The translations under genes were made by a program, and so were the position numbers. A stretch of DNA of 16,479 nt from CAZINM01 sp964540605. GTDB lineage: Bacteria; Patescibacteriota; Dojkabacteria; SC72; JAHDCA01. Positions 1 through 5,604 of the stretch are shown one piece after another. The first letter of the stretch is position 1, and every line of letters begins with the position of its first letter. The notes below the pieces were generated by a model that ran no database searches, was not told the DNA's origin, and worked only from the letters and a program-made list of their open reading frames with translations. The stretch is from NCBI GenBank assembly GCA_964540605.1, contig CAZINM010000020.1, forward strand, positions 1-16,479, given 5' to 3'.

Positions 1-27
1 GAATACAGGGATATTTGCGAGGATGCG

Positions 28-57
28 TTGTTAATTTAGCGGTTTATAGGATATAAT
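28..57 (+). promoter_or_regulatory. Sigma70-like promoter for first pilin gene
   Basis: TTGTTA at 28-33 and a perfect TATAAT at 52-57 are separated by 18 bases. Transcription would start near 64 and leave a short leader of about 29 bases before the ATG at 93. No convincing Shine-Dalgarno sequence precedes that ATG. Other genes in the window show the same geometry, with 30-40 bases between the -10 box and the start codon. Confidence 0.5.
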
Positions 58-92
58 TGCTGGTACTTTTTGAGATAAGTCACTAATAATAG

Positions 93-467
93 ATGAAGAA
101 ATTAGTTAAGATAATAAATTTCGTTTTCTCTTTGTCACTACTAGTGTCTCTAAATTTTTCTTTTATTAGACCTGCTTATGGTGATGTGTTGAGTAAAAGG
201 CTTGAAGATATAACCGCAGCTCAAAACCAGGGTGACCTCATTAGTGCGGTTCTAGGAGTTGCTGTGCCTGTTGCAATAATGGCACTTGTAGGTCTCAGTG
301 CCTATGCGGGCTTTTTGATGCTTACAAGTCAGGGGAATCCTGAGAAATTAGCTGAAGCAAAAGAGGTGATTAGCAATGCTTTAACAGGCTTCGGTTTGAT
401 AGCTTTATCAGTTGCCCTTCTACTTGTAATACAGTCAGTACTTAAAATACCTGGGGTTAATCCATGA
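93..467 (+). CDS. TrbC/VirB2-like type IV secretion pilin, copy 1
   Basis: A small membrane protein of 124 residues. Residues 1-29 form a signal peptide (basic start, hydrophobic core, likely cut after the AYG at 28-30). Two hydrophobic helices follow at about 52-78 and 94-116. They are joined by a short polar loop containing a GNPEK motif at 81-85. Signal peptide, two helices and a charged loop make up the plan of VirB2/TrbC major pilins of type IV secretion systems, whose subunits wait in the inner membrane before polymerising. It is the most divergent of the five copies here, with GNPEK replacing the GGD or AGD seen in the others. Its last bases overlap the next gene (ATGA), so the two should be co-translated. 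A holin-like role is possible from shape alone, but the loop motif shared by all five copies favours pilins. Confidence 0.7.
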   Translation: MKKLVKIINFVFSLSLLVSLNFSFIRPAYGDVLSKRLEDITAAQNQGDLISAVLGVAVPVAIMALVGLSAYAGFLMLTSQGNPEKLAEAKEVISNALTGFGLIALSVALLLVIQSVLKIPGVNP

Positions 468-793
468 GAATAGAAAAACCAAAAAAGAAATTAGTCGGTC
501 TCCCTGCCTGTTGGTATGGTGTTTGTTTAAACGAGTGGGGGAATGGCTGGGACTCTTTAGAGGCTGTAGTAGAGAGATCTCATGAACTTATTCTTTTAGC
601 TGTTAATATGTCTGGATTAGCCGCTGTAATACTACTGATATACGGAGGGATCACTTTTATAATGGCTGGTGGTGATGCTGAGAAGATAGAGAAGGGTACA
701 AATATCATCAGAGATGCTATGATTGGACTAGTGATCATTTTTATCGCTAGAATGATCATTGTGTTTGTGATAGATAAAATTATAGGTGCTTAA
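464..793 (+). CDS. VirB2-like pilin, copy 2, no signal peptide
   Basis: A 109-residue relative of the neighbouring pilins, with helices at about 43-67 and 83-105 around the loop motif AGGDAEKIEKG at 68-78. Unlike its neighbours it has no N-terminal hydrophobic signal. The first 40 residues are polar, start with a KPKKK cluster, and contain two cysteines (Cys16 and Cys21) and three tryptophans. An arginine (Arg96) lies inside the second helix. The ATG overlaps the TGA of copy 1 as ATGA, so it is probably made by translational coupling; no separate promoter is visible. Family membership is clear from the loop and helices. Whether it is a structural subunit, a chaperone-like partner or an adaptor cannot be told. 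Confidence 0.65.
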   Translation: MRIEKPKKKLVGLPACWYGVCLNEWGNGWDSLEAVVERSHELILLAVNMSGLAAVILLIYGGITFIMAGGDAEKIEKGTNIIRDAMIGLVIIFIARMIIVFVIDKIIGA

Positions 794-807
794 TATAAGC
801 GTTTCTG

Positions 808-836
808 TTGATAAAAATATTAAGATACTTTATAAT
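808..836 (+). promoter_or_regulatory. Near-consensus promoter for pilin copy 3
   Basis: TTGATA at 808-813, a 17-base spacer, and TATAAT at 831-836. This is the strongest sigma70-like promoter in the window. It predicts a transcript start near 843 and a leader of about 34 bases before the ATG at 877. A second TATAAT at 866-871 ends 5 bases before that ATG but has no -35 partner, so it may be incidental. Confidence 0.7.
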
Positions 837-876
837 GAATCTAGCCTATAAGTAATAATTTATTATATAATTATAG

Positions 877-1236
877 ATGGCCAAGAAAATTTTAAAGGTT
901 ACAGAATATTTAGGTACTGCTGCTATGGTATTACAAGCTTCAGCATTTGGTACTTTTGCAGCGGATCCTGGTTATATCCCTGATGGTCCAGTAGCTGGTC
1001 AGTTGATCACATGGATCCACAGGGTTTTAAATGTTGTAATAGGTTTAGCAGGTCTTATTGCTGTTGGTTTTCTTATATATAGCGGTATCCAATACATAAT
1101 CTCTGCAGGTGATGAAGGTAAAGTTGAAAAAGCTACAAAAGGTATTACATATGCAGTTATCGGTTTAGTAATTTGTTTCATAGCTGTATTAGTTGTTAAC
1201 TTTGTTATCAACAATGTAATTCAAGGTCAGGCATAA
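877..1236 (+). CDS. TrbC/VirB2-like type IV secretion pilin, copy 3
   Basis: 119 residues: a signal peptide (1-28, likely cut at the TFA-A site), helix 1 at about 52-76, a polar loop AGDEGKVEKATKG at 77-89, and helix 2 at about 90-114. This is the canonical two-helix VirB2/TrbC plan. It has the best promoter of the set just upstream and an intrinsic terminator just downstream, so it forms its own transcription unit and is a good candidate for the major, highly expressed subunit. Residues 76-93 are identical to those of copy 5 (1709-2062), and a 21-base stretch is identical in DNA (1135-1155 and 1961-1981), so these two are the closest paralogues. The function as a pilin is inferred from family and architecture. 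Confidence 0.75.
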   Translation: MAKKILKVTEYLGTAAMVLQASAFGTFAADPGYIPDGPVAGQLITWIHRVLNVVIGLAGLIAVGFLIYSGIQYIISAGDEGKVEKATKGITYAVIGLVICFIAVLVVNFVINNVIQGQA

Positions 1237-1255
1237 TAAGCATTTTTTGAATTTT

Positions 1256-1288
1256 AAGAGGCATCTGTAAGGGATGCCTCTTTTTTTT
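1256..1288 (+). terminator. Intrinsic terminator after pilin copy 3
   Basis: A perfect 8-base GC-containing stem, GAGGCATC (1258-1265) with GATGCCTC (1273-1280), encloses a 7-base loop and is followed by a run of eight T (1281-1288). An extra A-T pair can extend the stem. This is a textbook Rho-independent terminator for plus-strand transcripts. Confidence 0.9.
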
Positions 1289-1306
1289 ATAAGTAACTTG
1301 ATAGTG

Positions 1307-1312
1307 TATAAT
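1307..1312 (+). promoter_or_regulatory. -10 box close to start of pilin copy 4
   Basis: A perfect TATAAT whose end is 6 bases before the ATG at 1319. There is no convincing -35; the position 17 bases upstream falls in the T-run of the terminator. If it is used, the message would be leaderless or nearly so. The alternative is read-through past the terminator. Confidence 0.35.
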
Positions 1313-1318
1313 AGCTAT

Positions 1319-1636
1319 ATGAAAAGAAAAGGATTATTACAATTTATTAGTACTTCGGTCATATTTGTTTTAGGGACTGGTGTAGTTAATGCTCAACCTC
1401 GAATAACAGAAATTTCCGAAATTTTCCAAAATGTTATGGAATTAGTATTTCCTATAGGAGGTTTGGTTGCAGTAGGAATGGTAATTTATGGTGGTTATAT
1501 GTGGATGATCGCTGGTGGTGACCCTTCAAAAGCTAAGCAGGCTCAGGGGGTTTTAACATGGGCGATAATCGGATTACTATTTCTAGCAGTGTTTGGGTTA
1601 CTTTTAAAACTCTTCTTGGATTTTTTGAGAGGATAA
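1319..1636 (+). CDS. TrbC/VirB2-like type IV secretion pilin, copy 4
   Basis: 105 residues from the ATG at 1319: signal peptide ending in VNA-Q (cut after residue 25), helix 1 at about 42-64, polar loop AGGDPSKAKQAQG at 65-77, helix 2 at about 79-100. I chose the ATG at 1319 over the in-frame ATG at 1274. The earlier one lies inside the terminator stem and would add 15 residues ahead of an already complete signal peptide. The loop has the GGDP-K pattern common to this pilin group, with glutamines in place of the usual glutamates. It sits between a terminator and the promoter of copy 5, so its dosage may be set independently. Family call firm, specific role unknown. Confidence 0.7.
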   Translation: MKRKGLLQFISTSVIFVLGTGVVNAQPRITEISEIFQNVMELVFPIGGLVAVGMVIYGGYMWMIAGGDPSKAKQAQGVLTWAIIGLLFLAVFGLLLKLFLDFLRG

Positions 1637-1647
1637 AAGGTTAACTA

Positions 1648-1676
1648 TTGGCAATATCTCGAACTTAGTGTAAAAT
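1648..1676 (+). promoter_or_regulatory. Promoter for pilin copy 5
   Basis: TTGGCA at 1648-1653, a 17-base spacer and TAAAAT at 1671-1676. The predicted leader before the ATG at 1709 is about 26 bases, matching the geometry of the other promoters here. Confidence 0.55.
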
Positions 1677-1708
1677 ACTATAGGTGTTTGATATTAATCA
1701 GTCATACA

Positions 1709-2062
1709 ATGAAAATTATGAAAAACTTATTACGTCTTGTTGCTATATTCTTTGTTTCAAAAACTTATATATTAAGCGTATATGCAATTGATATACCTTT
1801 ACCTCCTAGTCCTACACCTGATAAAGACTTATTAGATTTTGTATATAGAGTGATAAATCTATCTATAGGTCTTGCTGGACTTGTGGCTGTCGTATTCTTG
1901 ATCTATAACGGTATTAGGTACATCCTATCAGCAGGTGATGAAGGTAAGGTCGAAAAAGCGACAAAAGGTATTACATATGCAATCATTGGGTTAGTGATCT
2001 GTTTTGTTTCTGTTCTGATAGTCAACTTCATACTTAATAATGTAATTCAAGCTACAATTTAA
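1709..2062 (+). CDS. TrbC/VirB2-like type IV secretion pilin, copy 5
   Basis: 117 residues from the ATG at 1709 (a further in-frame ATG at 1718 and an upstream TTG at 1688 are alternatives). Signal peptide to about residue 26 (VYA-I), a proline-rich linker at 30-37, helix 1 at about 47-71, a polar loop identical to that of copy 3, and helix 2 at about 91-112. It is the sister of copy 3: residues 74-91 match residues 76-93 of that protein exactly, while the signal peptides and mature N-termini differ. This suggests duplication followed by diversification of the exposed N-terminus. It has its own promoter. Pilin function is inferred from family and context. Confidence 0.72.
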   Translation: MKIMKNLLRLVAIFFVSKTYILSVYAIDIPLPPSPTPDKDLLDFVYRVINLSIGLAGLVAVVFLIYNGIRYILSAGDEGKVEKATKGITYAIIGLVICFVSVLIVNFILNNVIQATI

Positions 2063-2092
2063 GTATCCTACTATATCTAGAATTATTTTCTG

Positions 2093-2101
2093 TGCTACAA
2101 T
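2093..2101 (+). promoter_or_regulatory. Extended -10 promoter element
   Basis: TGC followed by TACAAT gives an extended -10 element (TGnTAnnnT) 30 bases before the ATG at 2132. No -35 box is visible. A small 5-base stem (2105-2109 with 2117-2121) lies in the predicted leader. Confidence 0.35.
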
Positions 2102-2131
2102 AAAGAAGCTAAGTTTGCTTCATTTTTGCCA

Positions 2132-2738
2132 ATGAAAGATATTATTATTCCTGAAGAGATGGAANNNNNNNNNNCGAGAAGTTAAATCGATCGTTCTTGT
2201 TTCTTTGGGAGCATTTCTTTTCTTTTTTTATGTATTTTCAGCTAGCATGGGTGAGCTATACACATCAATTAAAAATGATAGTGGATCGATACCAAATGCC
2301 CAAGTATATGGAGTAGCAACTAATTCTATTGAAGATCGCCTTGTTTCCCTAAAGATCAACAATAGTAAATTAGGAGAAGGTATGATCGAGTTTGATTTTC
2401 CAACGAGGACCAACTTCGCTGGAGCCGAGCTATTTTTTAGTATAGATGGAAACCTAGAGGTTATGGATGTTGTTTGTGAACCAGGGTATTTGTGTATGGA
2501 AGATATTGAGGATGATCTTGTAGCAGTTACAGTTTTAAGACTTCCAGAATATGCAGATATTCCATTGATAGGTTTAAACCAAGTTGCAACTATAGTATAC
2601 GATCGTACAACTTCTGGAGAACTATCCTTGAACGGATCATCTACAGAGAGGTCTTCTTTAGTCGAGATCGGTAGTGATCAGAATCTTTTAGAACAAGGAG
2701 TAGAATATCTTTTCGTTGGCAATTACAATCCTAATTAG
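2132..2738 (+). CDS. Membrane-anchored extracellular protein, interrupted by assembly gap
   Basis: I do not recognise this gene with certainty. An ATG at 2132 opens a reading frame of 11 codons that runs directly into ten N (2165-2174). After the gap an open frame continues from 2175 to the stop at 2738. With exactly ten bases in the gap the two parts are out of frame, but the gap length is probably a placeholder. The downstream part starts RExVKS and then has one hydrophobic helix (nucleotides about 2187-2245), so the N-terminus is a short cytoplasmic segment plus signal anchor. The rest (about 160 residues) is external and rich in beta-type hydrophobic alternation. The stretch with NFAGAELFF, followed by a paired cysteine segment (CEPGYLC) and a later NQVATIVY segment, weakly resembles a cohesin-type or carbohydrate-binding beta sandwich. 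It sits between the pilins and a wall hydrolase, so a surface role is likely. Confidence 0.55.
2165..2174. other. Assembly gap of ten N
   Basis: Ten unknown bases, probably a scaffolding placeholder of arbitrary length. It falls inside the N-terminal coding part of the gene at 2132-2738 and breaks its frame on paper. Confidence 0.97.
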
Positions 2739-2772
2739 CAAGTGATCTAGGTAAATTTGCACTATATGTTTT

Positions 2773-4644
2773 GTGAGAACCAATGGTTTCATCTACAAAC
2801 TAACAATTTTTTCATGCATGCTTCTGCTTGTTGTGATGCCGATCTTGAATTCGGACATTTATTCAGATGATATTACAGATCTTGAGAAAGAGCTTGAAGA
2901 AACAGAAGAGCAAAAAAAGCTAAAGCAACAGATACTTGAGGAAACTGAAGCCGAACTTAATGTTATATTGAATAGTAGCTGGTCACTGTATCAAAAGATC
3001 GTTGCAATAGAAGAACAAATTTCGACACTGGAATCGAACATAGAAAATGTGAAGAATGATATTGAGACCAAGGAGAGAGAGATATTGGATCAAGAGGCTC
3101 TTATTCGTGAGAACGAAGCTCAGATCGAAGCTATTTCTAAAAGGTTATACATCAATTCTAGATATAATCTATTGGAATTACTTATGGGGACAGAAGTGGC
3201 TAATGACCTTGTAAGATCATATGTTCTAAAGAAATATACTCTGAATAAGCAGTTAGCAGATATAGAAATATTAAATCAAGAATTAGGCTCATTAACAAAT
3301 AAGCAACTTGAGCTTAAAAATCAGAAGATAACCTTGGAAGCTGAAGAGGATGCTTTGGATCAGTCGAAAAATGTTTTAGCTCAACAGCAGGCCAAATTGG
3401 AAGAGCAACTTGCGGCAAGCAATCAAGTGAAAGGCCAGCTTCAAAAAGAAATCTCGATCCTTAATGATAAGATCACAGATCTACAAGAAGCTATTTTAAT
3501 AGCAAGATCTGGAGCTTTTGTTCCATCTATTGGATCTATTCCTATGGCCGATGATTATAATGCTTCAGCTGAAGGATTCAGGAGTAATGCACCTTCTGGT
3601 TCTTTTTCGGTTTTTGCTATTGGTGCATACACACATCGAGCAGGAATGAGTCAATACGGTGCATGGGGAAGGGCATTATCTGGTCAAACCGCTAGTGAGA
3701 TAATAAATGCTTATTATAAAGAGATCCCTGTAAAAAAAGATATTAATGCGACAATTAATGTTGTCGGCTATGGAGAAATGGATTTCGAGACAAAGTATAT
3801 GTATGGTATTGCAGAAATGCCATCTAGTTGGCATCCAGAGGCATTGAAGGCACAGGCGATCATTTCAAGGTCTTATGCGTATAATAACTTTGTCGTTAAT
3901 GGATCTTCGATCAATCCAACTCAATCAAACCAGGTTTTTAATATTAACAAAGCGAATAATCCTCCTGAGTCATGGAAAAATGCTGTAGATTCAACTAAAG
4001 GTATGGTAATAAATAATCGGTATGTTTACTTTTCAGCAAGTACTGGAGGTTATTACTATTACAAAAAAGATTCTGCTACACCATGGACAGGTTTTTGGGA
4101 TACTACCGATGGAACCGCTGGAGCAGACTGGATAGAGAAATCATATGAAAGTAAAGCCTCAAGTCCTTGGTTGTACAAAGCATGGTATAGGATACTTCCT
4201 CATTTAACTGGGATTTATGTGAGTCCAAATGATTGTGGGAGGGGAAATCCTTGGTTATCTGAAGCCGAAATGGCAGATTTAATAAATACATGGCTTGTAA
4301 TTAAAAGGAATGGTGTGAAGGGTAGTGTTGATGAATCAAGAATCCTACCTGTTACAATTAATTCCTGCTCTTATGGTGGCTTAACGGGTAATCCTTATAC
4401 CATGTCTGACATGAAGGATCTTTTATCTGAACCTGTAACAAAGATATATGGATACCCATCAGTTAGTTTTAATTCTTCTGGTCAAACAACTTCTGTAAGT
4501 TTTAGCACAGATAGAGGTGCGGTTACGATCTCTGGTGCTGATTTCAAAGCTGTTTTTAATCAACGAGCTCCAGCTTATCTTTCTATTCCACAATTTTCTA
4601 ATTGGACTCCAGATTTTGCACTATTCAATATTGAGAGAAAGTAG
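2773..4644 (+). CDS. Secreted coiled-coil protein with SpoIID/LytB transglycosylase domain
   Basis: 623 residues from a GTG start. Residues 8-27 are a signal peptide or anchor. Residues about 33-240 are a long coiled coil with a short break near 123-150 (RLYINSRYNLLELLMG), the layout of PcsB/CwlO/EnvC-type coiled coils that respond to FtsEX. Residues about 275-620 form a SpoIID/LytB domain, a lytic transglycosylase that cuts peptidoglycan glycan strands. Visible motifs are AGMSQYGA at 290-297, the AEMPSSW segment with the likely catalytic Glu348, the ALKAQAIISRSYAY segment after it, and SASTGGY at 421-427. The GMSQYGA motif lies before the catalytic glutamate; in B. subtilis SpoIID it lies near the C-terminus, so this is a permuted arrangement. 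The enzyme acts outside the membrane. Its position after the pilins suggests it opens the wall for an envelope machine, but a division role is equally possible. Confidence 0.85.
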   Translation: MRTNGFIYKLTIFSCMLLLVVMPILNSDIYSDDITDLEKELEETEEQKKLKQQILEETEAELNVILNSSWSLYQKIVAIEEQISTLESNIENVKNDIETKEREILDQEALIRENEAQIEAISKRLYINSRYNLLELLMGTEVANDLVRSYVLKKYTLNKQLADIEILNQELGSLTNKQLELKNQKITLEAEEDALDQSKNVLAQQQAKLEEQLAASNQVKGQLQKEISILNDKITDLQEAILIARSGAFVPSIGSIPMADDYNASAEGFRSNAPSGSFSVFAIGAYTHRAGMSQYGAWGRALSGQTASEIINAYYKEIPVKKDINATINVVGYGEMDFETKYMYGIAEMPSSWHPEALKAQAIISRSYAYNNFVVNGSSINPTQSNQVFNINKANNPPESWKNAVDSTKGMVINNRYVYFSASTGGYYYYKKDSATPWTGFWDTTDGTAGADWIEKSYESKASSPWLYKAWYRILPHLTGIYVSPNDCGRGNPWLSEAEMADLINTWLVIKRNGVKGSVDESRILPVTINSCSYGGLTGNPYTMSDMKDLLSEPVTKIYGYPSVSFNSSGQTTSVSFSTDRGAVTISGADFKAVFNQRAPAYLSIPQFSNWTPDFALFNIERK

Positions 4645-4661
4645 AGGAAAACCCATAGTTA

Positions 4662-4670
4662 TGGTATAAT
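4662..4670 (+). promoter_or_regulatory. Extended -10 promoter of PH-domain cluster
   Basis: TGG followed by a perfect TATAAT (4665-4670) gives an extended -10, 40 bases before the GTG at 4711. Two further TATAAT copies (4671-4676 and 4689-4694) lie in the same AT-rich leader, so the exact start point is unclear. Confidence 0.4.
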
Positions 4671-4710
4671 TATAATATATGTTAAGTATATAATTTTGTA
4701 GTAATAGGAA

Positions 4711-5346
4711 GTGGCTAAAAAATTATCTATTCCAAACAAATATTTACGATCAGGTAAATCATTTATCAAAAAGATTCAACAGGATATAGATAAAAGAGCA
4801 ATATCCTCATTAGCAGCATTTCCTAAAGGTGTCGATTTCCAAGGAAAAGAAGAGAAAGAAGATGTCATTTTGCTTGTAAGAAAACACCCAGCTTCACTAT
4901 TTGGGAAATATCTACTTATTTTAGCCTTTTTGCTAGCTCCAATAATATTTCTAAGAGTATTAAGTTTGATGGGAATTTCTGGAGCATCGGTTGTAAGTAT
5001 TGGCGCTGGAGGAGTATTGATCTTTATTTTGATCTCGATCTCTTTAGCAGTAGACACATTTATTAAGTGGTTCTATTCAGTGAATATTGTTACTAGTGAA
5101 AGGATCGTTGATGTTGATTTCAACAATGTACTATTTCACAGTTTTTCGGAAGCACAGTTAGAACAGATCCAGGATGTAACTCATACTGTGAATGGAGTTA
5201 TGGGATCATTATTTGATTACGGTACTGTTTATATTCAAACGGCTGGTACAAAGCCTTTATTTGAATTTAGAAATGTGCCAAGACCAAGAGATGTACAAGA
5301 TGTTGTACTTGATCTTTTGGAAATGAAACAGAAAGGAGAGATCTAA
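4711..5346 (+). CDS. Bacterial PH-domain (YdbS/DUF304-like) membrane protein
   Basis: 211 residues from a GTG; the codon two before it is TAG, so no earlier start exists. A basic cytoplasmic N-terminus (1-60) is followed by two membrane helices at about 65-84 and 94-115, then a bacterial pleckstrin-homology type 2 domain at about 118-205. That domain has the usual pattern: YSVNIVTSERIVDVDF at 122-137, EQIQDV at 151-156, a GTVYIQTAG strand at 171-179, and the closing RPRDVQDVV helix. Proteins with two helices and a bPH2 domain are widespread in Gram-positive and CPR genomes; their biochemical role is not settled. The stop overlaps the next ATG by one base (TAATG). The preceding AGGA is only one base from the GTG, so initiation may not be classical. 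Confidence 0.8.
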   Translation: MAKKLSIPNKYLRSGKSFIKKIQQDIDKRAISSLAAFPKGVDFQGKEEKEDVILLVRKHPASLFGKYLLILAFLLAPIIFLRVLSLMGISGASVVSIGAGGVLIFILISISLAVDTFIKWFYSVNIVTSERIVDVDFNNVLFHSFSEAQLEQIQDVTHTVNGVMGSLFDYGTVYIQTAGTKPLFEFRNVPRPRDVQDVVLDLLEMKQKGEI

Positions 5347-5597
5347 TGGATTTTCTATCAGGATTAGATACACCAGGAATAGAGTTCTTAGGATTCAATT
5401 TTATATTCAAATTGCTCTTTTTCGTTATTATTGTTGGATACGCTTTGTATTCATTTCTATTGTTGTTAAGAGTGCGTATTTTGTCCGATACAGTGGACAC
5501 TCCTCACAATAAAATGGTCCAGATTTTAGCTTTTGCACATCTTGCTCTCTCATTAGTTGGGGGATTCCTTGCAATGATACTGGTTCTTCTTGCATAA
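5346..5597 (+). CDS. Small two-helix membrane protein, function unknown
   Basis: 83 residues, which I do not recognise as a characterised family. Two hydrophobic helices at about 17-42 and 58-82 are separated by a short polar segment (RILSDTVDTPHNKM). It is translationally tied to the PH-domain gene (TAATG) and has the best Shine-Dalgarno sequence in the window (AAAGGAG at 5332-5338, 7 bases before the ATG), so the start is well supported. Seven bases separate it from the 885-residue membrane protein downstream. It may be a small subunit or assembly partner of one of its neighbours. SecG-like topology was considered, but no SecG signature residues stand out. Confidence 0.65.
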   Translation: MDFLSGLDTPGIEFLGFNFIFKLLFFVIIVGYALYSFLLLLRVRILSDTVDTPHNKMVQILAFAHLALSLVGGFLAMILVLLA

Positions 5598-5604
5598 TTA
5601 GAAT

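Noticed and set aside
1..39. Frame 1 from the window edge reads 12 codons to a TAG at 37-39 and could be the tail of an upstream gene.
   Set aside because: Another frame is also open for a similar length, the peptide is too short to recognise, and it overlaps the -35 of the first promoter.
999..1214. Minus-strand open frame opposite pilin copy 3.
   Set aside because: It mirrors a clear plus-strand gene with promoter and terminator; the translated product has no family features.
1274..1318. In-frame ATG at 1274 as start of pilin copy 4.
   Set aside because: It lies inside the terminator stem and would put 15 extra residues before a complete signal peptide; ATG 1319 is better.
2105..2121. Small hairpin GAAGC/GCTTC followed by ATTTTT, as a terminator for pilin copy 5.
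   Set aside because: The stem is only five bases, the T-run is short, and it lies after the likely -10 box of the next gene.
4653..4664. Inverted repeat CCATA-GT-TATGG before the PH-domain gene, considered as an operator.
   Set aside because: It is five bases per arm, seen once, and overlaps the extended -10; nothing further supports a binding site.
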